A DNA stretch of 64,000 nucleotides from NCBI GenBank assembly GCA_949130495.1, contig OX422221.1, positions 31,260,917 through 31,324,916 on the forward strand, written 5' to 3'. The stretch comes from Sambucus nigra. Its lineage: Eukaryota; Streptophyta; Magnoliopsida; Dipsacales; Adoxaceae. Both the position numbers and the translations under genes were made by a program. How positions within the stretch are numbered: position 1 is the first letter of the stretch; every line of letters begins with the position of its first letter. This document shows, piece by piece, positions 21,503 to 33,897 of the stretch. The notes under the pieces are model-generated. The model did no database searches, was not told where the DNA came from, and worked only from the letters and a program-made list of their open reading frames with translations.

Positions 21503-21994
21503 CCCATATCTCGAGAGTTCGTTTGAGAGAGTTATACCTAGTGAGATTTAAAGTTGAAGCGTTAATTCTGACTAGGCAATCTAGGAACTACTCTTGTGAT
21601 ACTCAACCCGTTTTGACGGATTCACACTACACACGTTGAGTTCTAGGAAGGATGTGCCTTTAGTATTTACTTAGCTAAAGTTTTTACACATTCTAGCTTG
21701 TATTTCTGAAATCATTTATCTCATGTGATGGATTGTGCGATTATTCTACATCTAATAAGAGATTGACTACCCTTCAATAAATTTTTGCAAATAAAGAATT
21801 TTGTGGATATATTCCCTGAAAACCCTCACGAAACACAACTCGTCCTTTAGGGAAACCCATAGGTTTAAAGGCTTGTTGCACATGCTAAGTGCAATCGCAA
21901 GTGCCCGTGAAAGTGGTACACTTTTGGTTACTTACCTTTCTCTTTCTCTCTATCTGTTGCTCGAGGACTAGCACTGCCCTGTTTGGGGGTGGTG
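21503..21994 (+). mobile_element. Internal region of Athila-like LARD, unit A (right part)
   Basis: The last 492 bp of internal A, matching 27473-27963 and 33407-33897. It ends in the PPT GTTTGGGGGTGGTG next to LTR B. Joining this to 7541-10523 gives an internal length of ~3,475 bp, equal to the uninterrupted units within ~65 bp. No coding potential. Confidence 0.85.
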
Positions 21995-22184
21995 TGATAA
22001 GCACCCAAAACAGTACAATTTATACGCCAAATAGATGTATTTTAGTTACTAATTCTCAGCAATTTGGGCCTTACGTGCTTAATTGTTCAATATGCAGGCT
22101 TAACTGCAGTTGCAGTGTCAAAAGCTATATTTCGAGACCAATTGCAGTTAGAATGGAGCTAATTCACTCTCCCGTACCCTAACC

Positions 22185-22900
22185 CGAACCTAAACCCAGC
22201 CTAAACTTACCCCAATGTTGTGTGTGTTTTGTTTGTGTCTTTTTAATATTTTTTTAGATTTTTAGTTTGAGTCATTTTTATTTTTAGGATTTATTTTAGA
22301 TTTATTTAGTATTTTCTCGGTTTTATTTTCTATTTTCTATTTTATTTTTATTAGTATAATTTTATCTTATTTTGATTTTTATTACCTTTACTTTACTCTT
22401 TACTTTATTAGGATTAGTTTTAGTAGTTTATTTTTAGTTTATTAGATTTTGAATTTTTTTTTAACTTTAGTTTTTATTAGATTTTTCATTTTTTTTTCTT
22501 TTGTTTTATTATTTTAGTTTTTAATAGGTTATGATTTTATTTTTAGTTTTAATATTTTTATTTTTTTAGTTTGTTTTATTTTTTTTAGTTAGATTTTATT
22601 TTTTTAGTTTTAGTTTTATTAATTTTAATTGAGTCTTTTTATTGTTTTAAGTGTCCAAATTAAACTCGCACATACCCTACTTCAATACACATTCACCAAC
22701 ACCTAACTAAACCCTCACCCTCACACACCTACTCTACACCCTCACCCACCCTAACACCCCAGTTCATCTTCAACCTCCAACTCACCTCTTTCTCTATCCC
22801 TCACCAAAAACCTCCATTAAACTAAACCCTTTTTGTCTCTCCTCTCTCCTACCAACCTCCATTACTAACCCACCTCACGTCCAACCATATATCCCCAAAC
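22185..22900 (+). repeat. T-rich then C/A-rich strand-asymmetric tract, LTR B
   Basis: About 450 bp dominated by TTTTTAG and TTTTATTTTT, then ~240 bp dominated by ACCCTCACC and ACACCTA with almost no G. The same pair of tracts is at ~28187-28870 and ~34130-34800. Confidence 0.75.
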
Positions 22901-23483
22901 CTAATACCCATAACCTTAAACCCATTAAATACCCATATCCAATCCGTCCGAAGAACCAAAAACCCGACCCACCGTCACCTGACCCGCGTCGACCTGCCCG
23001 AAAACCAATAACTTTCAACCCAGTGCCAGTCCAGACCCGGGTAGAGAAACCCGAGAGCCGCCAGCCCGACCCCTGCTCACTCCAGCGGCGACCCGATCTC
23101 CCACTTCGGAGCCTTCAAACCCAACCCGCGAAACCATCAAGCCCCGATTTCATTCTCCAACTCATTTCCACTCTTTTCCATTTTTGAACAAAAAATATAG
23201 CCATTCCTCCAAAGCCACATTTTCATCACCTGTTAAAAGCAAAGCCAAAACCAAAAATCAAACCAAAAGTAAACTCACTAAAAACCCACTTGTGCACATG
23301 TCGTTTAACTAACTTTAACCCCAATACCCATTTTGCCCCCAACTACCAATTCTAACCCAACATCCCATAAATACCCTCACCCATATCAGATTTTTATATC
23401 CTCTCAACCCACATGCTCCTCTCACCATTTCCATGCCCACTCATGTCAATTTTCAAATATACCCCTAGCCTCCATGTGCATCA

Positions 23484-23490
23484 TATAAAT
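23484..23490 (+). promoter_or_regulatory. TATA box of LTR B
   Basis: TATAAAT in the context CATCATATAAATTGAA, conserved in LTR C (~29453) and LTR D (~35390). It predicts a transcript start near 23515-23520, just before the hairpin array. Prediction from sequence only. Confidence 0.55.
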
Positions 23491-23539
23491 TGAATACTTG
23501 GGCCATTTTCAAGAAGATCTCAAGTTTAGTTTTAAGCTT

Positions 23540-23900
23540 GGTGTGATAAAATTCTCTCAACCCCTCTATGTTGAGTATTTGCATTTTTAGCAAATACCTC
23601 AATATAGAGGTGTGTAGTGAAAATTATATCTAGGATAAATTTCACCCCACCACTCTATTATGATTTTTTGCATTTTTAGCAAATAATTAATTATAGATTG
23701 ATGTAGTGAAATTCATCCCGTATGGGAGGTAAATTCTAACCCATTCCTTTATGTTGAGATTTTGCATTTTTAGCAATTATCTCAATATAAAGTAATGATC
23801 TAGAATTTATTTCTCTGGGTGAATTCTAATGTACAATTTTATAATTTTAGGATTTGCATTTTTAGCAAATCTCTTTTATTATTTAATTGTCCATTATGAA
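23540..23900 (+). repeat. Array of four ATTTTTA-loop hairpins, LTR B
   Basis: Cores at 23563-23610, ~23655-23697, 23747-23792 and 23833-23890. Each has TTTGC, loop ATTTTTA, GCAA(A), then a longer stem with arms different for each hairpin, and most have a further outer stem (for example TAAATTCTA with TAGAATTTA around hairpin 3). Hairpin 1 has 20 pairs with one bulge and one G.U. Counterparts are at 29516-29880 and 35445-35805. Confidence 0.8.
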
Positions 23901-24518
23901 TTCATCCACTATCCTTTTTATTTTTATTTTGTAATTTTTTGTTTAGATTCAATAAATACATGAGTGAGGAATTGTAATTGAGAGATTGACGATGTAATAG
24001 AAGATTTCATGTCAATTCAAGGCTTAAATGGGTTTGATCTCCTCCTCTTGATTACTTTAAGTTTAATCTTCTCATGCTTTTATTTGTGTATCTCATATTT
24101 TTGGATGATGATTATTGAGCGCTAATATCCTATTCATGGGATGAAATTTTGAAGCCCTCATGAATCCAATTTAGTTAGTTTACTTTTTAGCACAATTTTA
24201 TTTACCTCATTTTTTATTAGCTTTTACATCTTAGTAGTACTTTAAAAATTAGTATATAGTTAGTTAATTAATATTCCCTTGAAAAATCTAAAAAAAAATA
24301 GAAAAAGTAAAAATAAAAAAATAGAATAAAATATAAATGAAAATACATATATTTCCTCACCAATTTTGTGTTTCACCCTTAGATTTGGATTGACTCCCTT
24401 ACTTACCCTCCACACTAGTTTTGTTATAATTTTGTAGGTTCAAGAAAATTTTGTTTGAAAGAAGTTGCACACAACGACAAATAAATCTACATTTGAGCAA
24501 TTTTTTTTATTCATCAAA

Positions 24519-24533
24519 TGGCGCCGTTGCCGA
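24519..24533 (+). other. PBS of Athila-like unit B (tRNA-Asp)
   Basis: TGGCGCCGTTGCCGA, a full match to the complement of the plant tRNA-Asp 3' end over its first 14 bases. Confidence 0.85.
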
Positions 24534-26776
24534 TCTTTGAGCTTGAAGCACTTGCAAGGATTACCTATTTGTGATTCATTTGTATTGCACTTTTTATTAT
24601 TTTTTGTACCATTTTTATATTTTTACAAGGCTTGTATTAGGTTTATTTTATCATTGCTTGTATTGTGGTGCATAGAGATAGCTTTATTTTATTTTTTATT
24701 TTAAATTTGTAATAATTGAAGACAAGCATGATAGGAAAACCGGACAAGGTAGAGAGAGGGCGTCCATAGGCGAGGATTTAGAAGCCTTTCTATCTTGGGT
24801 CGGTAGGTGTCCTGGGGACGACTGAGATAGGCGTAATCTCCCCCCGATCGACTCAATATTTTCGGCACCCCACGGCCTAAAAACCGCGGGAGGTACATTT
24901 CTTACACCCTCGCGCCTCTCCTGTTAGCGAGTTAACTCTTTTGTGTGCTCTTACTTGATTTTATTCTCGCATTTATTTTTGAATGGTGTGATGAATTAAA
25001 TTACTAAGACCTACACCCAGTCACTCACGAGAAGGGATTTCATCACCCGACTCACTCGCTTACCATTGTGAGCTACCCTAGCCATCATTAAATTTAAAAT
25101 CCATTAACTAGGTAGTCCACTAGGAGAAATTTTTGCACAGGCGATCACAAAGATTTTCGTGATTTTTTATCGCCCACGGTCTTAATTAAAATTTGACTAC
25201 CCTTTCACTAAATTTAAAGATCAAAATTGGCTATGTGCTAGTTAGGAAATTTTCTTGACTTGTGTGTGTGTCCAATTCATTTTTCGATAGTCGAATTTTA
25301 GTGAGTCCATCCATTCAAAGAGTCCATATTTTTCCCCACCTTTTCTTGCAAAAAATCCAAAAATATTTTCTTCCTTTATTTTTCACAAAACCCCAAAAAC
25401 ATTTACTTCCTTTACTTTTTTTAAAAAAATCCAAAAATATTCTCTTTCCTTTTGAATAGTTTTTCCCACTATTTTCTTCCAAATAATTCAAAAGAAATTT
25501 TTTCCTTTATTTTTTTTTAGAAAAATCCAAAAATATTTTCTTTCATTTTGAAAAAAAAAATTCCAAATTTTTTTCCCCACCCTTTCTTCCAAAAAATCCA
25601 AAAATATTTTCTTCCTTTCATTCTCTAAAAGTCCCAAAAATATTTCCTTTCTTTTTCATATTATTCAAAAACCAAAAAAAAAAGAGAACATCTTGAAAAT
25701 AAAAAATAAGGTCGTGATCGGTGTTTCTTTACCCTCACCTTTATCAAATAATCCAACAAGACTGACGCTTCAGTCTTGTCTGGGGGTGTCATCACCCCAA
25801 TTTTTCTGTCGCGCCGCGCCATCATTGTTCTTATCCTTGGGGTGAGAATGGTTCGGTCTGGCTGAAGACATTAAACTTAGCGCTACCGGGAGGCACCCCG
25901 CGTTTCCTTTACTAGTCTCATCCTGTTTGGGGTGGTGTTTCACATCACCCTATGCTTTATCATGTTTATAGACTTGTACACATTTTTTTTTCTTATCAAT
26001 TATTCAGGTTTATTCTTGGCTTCACATGTCCACTTCATTAGCGGTTCATTCTGGTAATCTCTTTCTTATATTACGCTCTCATTTTAAAAAATCATTTTAC
26101 TTAACATCGAGGACGGTGTTGGGAAATTTTATCAAAATCGTTCCTCTTTTAAAAAAAATTGATTTTTAAACCTGATTTTTAAAATTTCATGCAGTTTCTT
26201 TCATCAGACTCATTGATGTGAATTTTCAATCATCCATCTTTTAAAGTCTAGGAATAAAGCTAGAGAATATTTTTTCTAAATAGCTTATGTAATACATAAC
26301 AAGGCATTTTTCACCATGAATTTCTAGACTCAACAAAATTTACGTACTTATCACGTCATTACGTTAGAGTTGAGGAGTGCTACAATTCTAAAGAGAACCT
26401 TAAGGATCACTAGTGGAGACTTTAGCCTGTGAGATTCGTGCCTTTCACCTTTTACAGAGTTTTACGCAATCTCCGAGTCACAAGTTCATTAAACTTCGTT
26501 TGGGTCCGCACTATAAGTGTTGTATGATCTCATTATCTTTCATAAAATTTTGGCTTGATCACTGATAATGACATCACTTTCGAGTTGTAAGAAACACGTG
26601 TCTTGAAATTTGTCCCGATCACTAGGTTTTCACAACACCTTCACTCATACACCAACCAAATTTCATTTATCATACATTCATACACCTTCCATTTTCCATA
26701 TCATCACCATATACCATACCACCCATTTACATATCCACAGAGAATAGTGTTGAAAGTAAAAGGAGAAGATCCGTCA

Positions 26777-27090
26777 TAGAGAGTGTTTGCATTTTTAGCG
26801 AACATCTCTCCCAAAACCGATTCAGATGGAGAAAAATTTGATACAAATTTATGTTGGGGTTATTTGTATTTTTAGCAGATTTTGTCTCATACATTTATGC
26901 GTATTTGGAAAAGAAAAAATATATAGAAAAAAAAAAGAGAAAAACAAAAAAAAGTAAAAAAGGGAGATGATCTATCATAGAGAGTGTTTGCATTTTTAGC
27001 GAATATCTCTCCCAAAGACGATTCAGATAGAGAAAAAATAAATACAAATCTATGTTGGGGTTATTCGTATTTTTAGCAGATTTATCTCAT
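26777..27090 (+). repeat. Four ATTTTTA-loop hairpins, internal unit B
   Basis: Apical strings at about 26788, 26869, 26990 and 27070; arms such as AGAGAG with CTCTCT and GTTGGGGT with ATCTCATAC. Same order and spacing as in units A and C. Confidence 0.65.
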
Positions 27091-27963
27091 ACATTGATAT
27101 GTATTTGGAAAAGAAGAAAAAGAGAAAGTTGCAATCAAGAAATAAAGACATTTATTCGTCTAGGAGTGATACACTCTTCTCAAATTTCCACCATCCTTCC
27201 ATCTTATCATCATCCCATCCTATCCTACCTCACCTCATCCCACATATCTCATTTCATTTCCCCCTCACCCATAATCATCCATATTTTCCAAGGTGTTCGG
27301 GCAAATGAAAGTCAACATGGTGAATAACTCGACGTTCTCACTATAGTGATTAGCACTTCTTTCATGAGATCAATTTTCTTTCTTATTGTTTGTTCTTTCT
27401 TATATGTGTGTGAGACGTTTGAACTTGATTACATTTACTATCCTCCTCACACACAAGAGCGATACACTAACCCATATCTCGAGAGTTCGTTTGAGAGAGT
27501 TGTACCTAGTGAGATTTAAAGTTGAAGCATTGATTCCGACGAGGCAATCTAGGAACTACTCTTGTGATACTCGACCCGTTTTGACGGATTCACACTACAC
27601 TCGTTGAGTTCTAAGAAGGATGTGCCTTTAGTATTTACTTAGCTAAAGTTTTTACACATTCTATCTTGTATTTCTGAAATCATTTATCTCATGTGATGGA
27701 TTCTTCGATTATTCTACATCTAATAAGAGATTGACTACCCTTCAATAAACTTTTGCAAATAAAGAATTTTGTGGGTATATTCCTTGTAAACCCTCACGAG
27801 ACACAAGTCGTCCTTTAGGTAAACCTATAGGTTTAAAGGCTTGTTGCACATGCTAAGTGCAATCGCAAGTGCCCGCGAAAGTGGTACACTTTTGGTTACT
27901 TATCTTTCTCTTTCTCTCTATCTTATTGCTCGAGGACTAGTAACGCTCTATTTGGGGGTGGTG

Positions 27964-30486
27964 TGATAACCACCCAAAACTGTACAATTTATACCCCAAA
28001 TAGATGTATTTTAGTTGTTAATTCTCGACAATTTGGGTCTTATGTGCCTATTTGTTCAATATGCAGGCTTAACTGCAGTTGCGGTGTCAAAGCGATATTT
28101 CGAGGCCAATTGCAGTTAGAATGGGGATAATTCCCTCTCCCGTATCCTAACCCGAGCCTAAACCCAACCCAAACTTACCCCAAGGTTGTGTGTGTTTTGT
28201 TTTTGTCTTTTTAATATTTTTTTAGAGTTTTAGTTTGAGTGATTTTTATTTTTAGGATTTATTTTAGATTTATTTTGTATTTTCTAGGTTTTATTTTCTG
28301 TTTTTCTATTTTATTTTTATTAGTATAATTTTATCTTATTATTATTTTTATTATCTTTTAGTTTAGTCTTTACTTTATTAGGATTAGTTTTAGTAGTTTA
28401 TTTTTAGTTTATAAGATTTTGTATTTTTTTAGAACTTTAGTTTTTATTAGATTTTTCATTTTTTATTTCTTTTGTTTTATTATTTTAGTTTTCAATAGCT
28501 TAGGATTTTATTTTTAGTTTTAATATTTTATTTTCTAGTTTGTTTTATTTTTTTTTTGTTAGATTTTATTTTTTTAGCTTTAATTTTATGAATTTTAATT
28601 GAGTCTTTTTATTATTTTAAGTGTCGAAATTAAACTCGCACATACCCTACTTCTATACACACTCACCAATACCTAACTAAACCCTCACCCTCACACACCT
28701 ACTCTACACCCTCACCCACCCCAACACCCCACGTCATCTTCAACCTCCAACTCACCTCTTTCTCTCTCCTATCACCAAAAACCTCCATTAATCTAAACCC
28801 TTTTTCTCTCTTCTCTCTCCTACCAACCTCCATTACTAAACCACCTCACTTCCAACCTTATATCCCCAAACCTAATACACATAACCTTAAACTCATTAAA
28901 TACCCATATCCAATCTGGCCGGAGAACCAAAAACCCGACCCACCGGTACCTGACCCGCATCGACCTGCCCGGAAACCCATAACTTTCTACCCGGTGGTAG
29001 TCCAGACTCGGGTAGAGAAACTCGAGAGCCGCTAGCCCCGCCCCTGCTCACTCCGACAGCGACCCGATCTCCCACTTCGGAGCCTTCAAACCCAACCCGC
29101 GAAACCATCAAGCCCCGATTTCATTCTCCAACTCATTTCCACCCTTTTCCATTTTCGAACAAAAAATATAGCCATTCCTCCAAAGCCACATTTTCATCAC
29201 CTGTTAAGAGCAAAGCCAAAACCAAAAATCAAACCAAAAATAAACTCACTAAAAACCCACTCGTGCACATGTCTTTTAACTAACTTTAACCCCAATACCC
29301 ATTTTACCCCCAACTACCAATTCTAACCCGACTTCCCATAAATACCCTCACCCATATCAGATTTTTATATCCTCTCAACCCACATGCTCCTCTCACCATT
29401 TCCATGCCCACTCATGTCAATTATCAAATATACCCCTAGCCTCCATGTGCATCATATAAATTGAATACTTGGGCCATTTTCAAGAAGATCTCAAGTTTAG
29501 TTTTAAGCTTGGTGTGATAAAATTTTCTCAACCCCTCTATGTTGAGTATTTGCATTTTTAGCAAATACCTCAATATAGAGGTGTGTAGTGAAAATTATAT
29601 CTAGGATAAATTTCAGCCCACCACTCTATTATGATTTTTTGCATTTTTAGCAATTAATTCATTATAGATTGATGTAGTGAAATTCATCCCGTATGGGAGG
29701 TAAATTCTAACCCATTCCTTTATGTTGAGATTTTGCATTTTTAGCAATTATCTCAATATAAAGTAATGATCTAGAATTTATTTCTTTGGGTTAATTCTAA
29801 TGTACAATTTTATAATTTTAAAATTTTCATTTTTAGCAAATCTCTTTTACTATTTAATTGTCCATTATGAATTCATCCACTATCCTTTTTATTTTTATTT
29901 TGTAATTTTTTGTTTAGATTCAATAAATACATGAGTGAGGAATTGTAATTGAGAGATTGACGATGTAATTGAAGATTTCATGTCAATTCAAGGCTTAAAT
30001 GGGTCTGATCTCCTCCTCTTGATTACTTTTAGTTTAATCTTCTCCTGCTTTTATTTTTTTATCTCATATTTTTGGATGATGATTATTGAACGCTAATATC
30101 CCATTCATGGGATGAAATTTTGAAGCCCTCATGAATCCAATTTAGTTAGTTTACTTTTTAGCACAATTTTATTTACCTCATTTTTTATTAGCTTTTACAT
30201 CTTAGTAGTACTTTAAAAATTAGTATATAGTTAGTTAATTAATATTCCCTTGAAAAATCTAAAAAAAAATAGAAAAGTAAAAATAAAAAAATAGAATAAA
30301 ATATAAATGAATCTACATATATTTCCTCACCAATTTTGTGTTTCACCCTTAGATTTGGATTGACTCCCTTACTTACCCTCCACACTAGTTTTGTTATAAT
30401 TTTGTAGGTTCAAGAAAATTTTGATAGAAAGAAGTTGCACACAACGACAAATAAATCTACATTTGAGCAATTTTTTTTATTCATCA
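27964..30486 (+). repeat. LTR C of Athila-like array (2,523 bp)
   Basis: Begins TGATAACCACCC, ends TTCATCA, and is shared between units B and C. Its hairpin array is at 29516-29880; hairpin 4 here has lost the G of the apical GC pair (TTTCATTTTTAGC). Confidence 0.88.
29516..29880 (+). repeat. Array of four ATTTTTA-loop hairpins, LTR C
   Basis: Cores at 29534-29581, ~29626-29668, 29718-29763 and ~29802-29861, matching those of LTR B. Confidence 0.75.
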
Positions 30487-30488
30487 AA

Positions 30489-30503
30489 TGGCGCCATTGC
30501 CGA
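30489..30503 (+). other. PBS of Athila-like unit C (tRNA-Asp)
   Basis: TGGCGCCATTGCCGA, one change from unit B. Confidence 0.82.
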
Positions 30504-32702
30504 TCTTTGGAGCTTGAAGCACTTGCAAGGATTACCTATTTGTGATTCATTTCTATTGCACTTTTTATTATTTTTTGTACCATTTTTATATTTTTAGAAG
30601 GCTTTTATTAGGTTTATTTTATCATTGCTTGTATTGTGGTGCATAGAGACACCTTTATTTTATTTTTCATTTTAAATTTGTAATAATTGAAGACAAGCGT
30701 GATAGGAAAACCGGACAAGGTAGAGAGAGGGCGTCCATAGGCGAGGATTTAGAAGCCTCTCTATCTTGGGTCGGTAGGACTCCTGGGGACGACTGAGATA
30801 GGCGTAATGTCCCCCCGATCGACTCAATATTTTCGGCACCCCACGGCCAAAAAACCGTGGGAGGTACATTTCTTACACCCTCGCGCCTCTCCTGTTAGCG
30901 AGTTAACTCTTTTGTGTGTTTTGTGTGCTCTTACTTGATTTTATTCTCGCATTTATTTTTGAATGGTGTGATGAATTAAATTACTAAGACCTACACCCAG
31001 TCACTCACGAGAAGGGATTTCATCACCCGACTCACTCGCTTACCATTGTGTGCTACCCTAGCCATCATTAAATTTAAAATCCATTAACTAGGTAGCCCAC
31101 TAGGAGAAAATTTTGCAAAGGCGATCACAAAGATTTCCGTGATTTTTTATCGCCCACGGACTTAATTAAAATTATACTACCCTTTCACTAAATTTAAAGA
31201 TAAAAATTGGCTATGTGCTAGTTAGGAAATTTTCTTGACTTGTGTGTGTGTCCAATTCATTTTTCGGTAGTCGAATTTTAGTGAATTCATCCATTCAAAG
31301 AGTCCATATTTTTCCCCACCTTTTCTTGCAAAAAATCCAAAAATATTTTCTTCTTTTATTTTTCACAAAATCCCAAAAACATTTTCTTCCTTTAATTTTT
31401 TTAGAAAAATCCAAAAATATTTTCTTTCCTTTTGAATAGTTTTTCCCACTATTTTCTTCCAAATAATCCAAAAGAAATTTCTTCCATTATTTTTTTTTAG
31501 AAAAATCCAAAAATATTTTCTTCCTTTCATTCTCTAAAAGTCCCAAAAATATTTCCTTTCCTTTTCATATTATTCAAAAACCACAAAAAAAAGAGAACAT
31601 CTTGAAAATAAAAAATAAGGTCGTGATCGGTGTTTCTTTACCCTCACCTTTATCAAATAATCCAACAAGACTGACGCTTCAGTCTTGTCTGGGGGTCTCA
31701 TCACCCCAATTTTTCTGTCGCGCCGCGCCATCATTGTTCTTATCCTTAGGGTGAGAATGGTTCGGTCTGGCTGAAGACATTAAACTTAGTTCTACCTGGA
31801 GGCACCCCGCGTTTCTTGTACTAGTCTCATCCTGTTTGGGGGTGGTGTTTCACATCACCCTATGCTTTATCATGTTTATAGACTTGTACACATTTTTTTT
31901 CTTATCAATTATTCAGGTTTATTCTTTGCTTCACATGTCCACTTCATTAGAGGTTCATTCTGGTAATCTCTTTCCTATATTATGCTCTCATTTTAAAAAA
32001 TCATTTTACTTAACATCGAGGACGATGTTCCTTTTTGTTTGGGGTGGGAAATTTTATCAAAATCGTGCCTCTTTTGAAAAATTTTGATTTTTAAACCTGA
32101 TTTTTAAAATTTCATGCAGTTTCTTTCATCTGACTCATTGATGTGAATTTTCAATCATCTATCTTTTAAAGTCTAGGAATAAAGCTAGAGAATATTTTTT
32201 CTAAATAGCTTATGTAATACATAACAAGGCATTTTGCACCATGAATTTCTAGACTCAACAAAATTTGCGTACTTATCACGTCATTACGTTTAGAGTTGAG
32301 GAGTGCCACAATTCTAAAGAGAACCTTAAGGATCACTAGTGGAGACTTTAGCCTGTGAGATTCGTGACTTTCAACTTTTAGAGAGTTTTACGTAATCTCC
32401 GAGTCACAAGTTCATTCAACTTGGTTTGGGTCCGCACTATAAGTGTTGTATGATCTTATTATCTTTCATAAAATTTTGGCTTGATCACTGATAACGACAT
32501 CACTTTCGTGTTGTAAGAAACACGTGTCTTGAAATTTGTCCCGATCACTAGGTTTTCACCACACCTTCACTCATACACCAACCAAATTCCATTGATCATA
32601 CATTCATTCACCTTCCATTTTCCATATCATCACCATATACCATACCACCCATTTACATATCCACAGAGAATAGTGTTGAAAGTAAAAGGAGAAGATCCGT
32701 CA

Positions 32703-33020
32703 TAGAGAGTGTTTGCATTTTTAGCGAATATCTCTCCCAAAGCCGATTCAGATGGAGAAAAATTTGATACAAATTTATGTTGGGGTTATTTGTATTTTTA
32801 GCAGATTTTGTCTCATACATTGATGCGTATTTGGAAAAGAAAAAAAAATATAGAAAAAAAAAAGAGAAAAACAAAAAAAAAGTAAAAAAGGGAGAGGATC
32901 TATCATAGAGAGTGTTTGAATTTTTAGCGAATATCTCTCCCAAAGCCGATTCAGATAGAGAAAAATTAAATACAAATCTATGTTGGGGTTATTTGTATTT
33001 TTAGTAGATTTATCTCATAC
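32703..33020 (+). repeat. Four ATTTTTA-loop hairpins, internal unit C
   Basis: Apical strings at about 32718, 32797, 32925 and 33000; one reads GAATTTTTAGC and one GTATTTTTAGT. Confidence 0.6.
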
Positions 33021-33897
33021 ATTGATATGTATTTGGAAAAGAAGAAAAAGAGAAAGTTTCAATCAAGAAATAAAGACATTTATTCGTCTATGAGTGATAC
33101 ACTCTTCTCAAATATCCACCATCCTTCCATCTTATCATCATCCCATCCTATCCTACCTCACCTCACCTCATCCCACATATCTCATTTCATTTCCCCCTCA
33201 CCCATAATCATCCATATTTTTCCAAGGTGTTCGGGCAAATGAAAGTCAACATGGTGAATAACTCGACGTTCTCACTATAGTGATTAGCACTTCTTTCATG
33301 AGATCAATTTTCTTTCTTATTGTTTGTTCTTTCTTATATGTGTATGAGAGATTTGAACTTGATTACATTTACTCACCTCCTCACACACAAGAGCGATACA
33401 CTAACCCATATCTCGAGAGTTCATTTGAGAGAGTTGTACCTAGTGAGATTTAAAGATGAAGCATTGATTCCGACGAGGCAATCTAGGAACTACTCTTGTG
33501 ATACTCGACCCGTTTTGACGGATTAACACTACACACGTTGAGTTCTAGGAAGGATGTGCCTTTAGTATTTACTTAGCTAAAGTTTTTACACATTCTATCT
33601 TGTATTTCTGAAATCATTTATCTCATGTGATGGATTGGTCGATTATTCTACATCTAATAAGAGATTGACTACCCTTCAATAAATTTTTGCAAATAAAGAA
33701 TTTTGTGGGTATATTCCTTGCAAACCCTCACGAGACACAACTCGTCCTTTAGGTAAACCTATAGGTTTAAAGGCTTGTTGCACATGCTAAGTGCAATCGC
33801 AAGTGCCCGCGAAAGTGGTACACTTTTGGTTACTTATCTTTCTCTTTCTCTCTATCTTATTGCTCAAGGACTAGTAACGCTCTATTTGGGGGTGGTG

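Larger units (their letters stand above)
21995..24516 (+). repeat. LTR B of Athila-like array (2,522 bp)
   Basis: Begins TGATAAGCACCCAAAA after the PPT and ends TTCATCA two bases before the PBS. It matches 27964-30486 nearly base for base. In order it holds a short start region, a T-rich tract (~22185-22640), a C/A-rich tract (~22655-22900) and a CCCG-rich island (~22940-23130). These are followed by the TATA box (23484) and four hairpins (23540-23900), then an A/T-rich tail. It serves as 3' LTR of unit A and 5' LTR of unit B. Confidence 0.88.
24517..27963 (+). mobile_element. Internal region of Athila-like LARD, unit B
   Basis: 3,447 bp, uninterrupted, from PBS to PPT, with the same order of non-coding landmarks as unit A. 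These are leader hairpin 24869-24890, pyrimidine repeats ~25320-25680, hairpin 25757-25778, TTTGGGGTGG-type blocks, four ATTTTTA hairpins at 26777-27090, and the final PPT at ~27950. No retroelement protein motif. It shows the empty site for Tekay-2 at ~27468. Confidence 0.85.
30487..33897 (+). mobile_element. Internal region of Athila-like LARD, unit C
   Basis: 3,411 bp with the same landmarks: leader hairpin 30840-30861, a shortened pyrimidine repeat ~31310-31600, hairpin 31666-31687, PPT-like blocks at ~31836 and ~32035, four hairpins at 32703-33020 and PPT at ~33885. No coding potential. Confidence 0.85.

Noticed and set aside
22940..23130. CCCG-rich island as a host gene exon or promoter CpG island
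   Set aside because: Repeated in LTRs C and D at the same place, so it is part of the retroelement; no splice or coding pattern.
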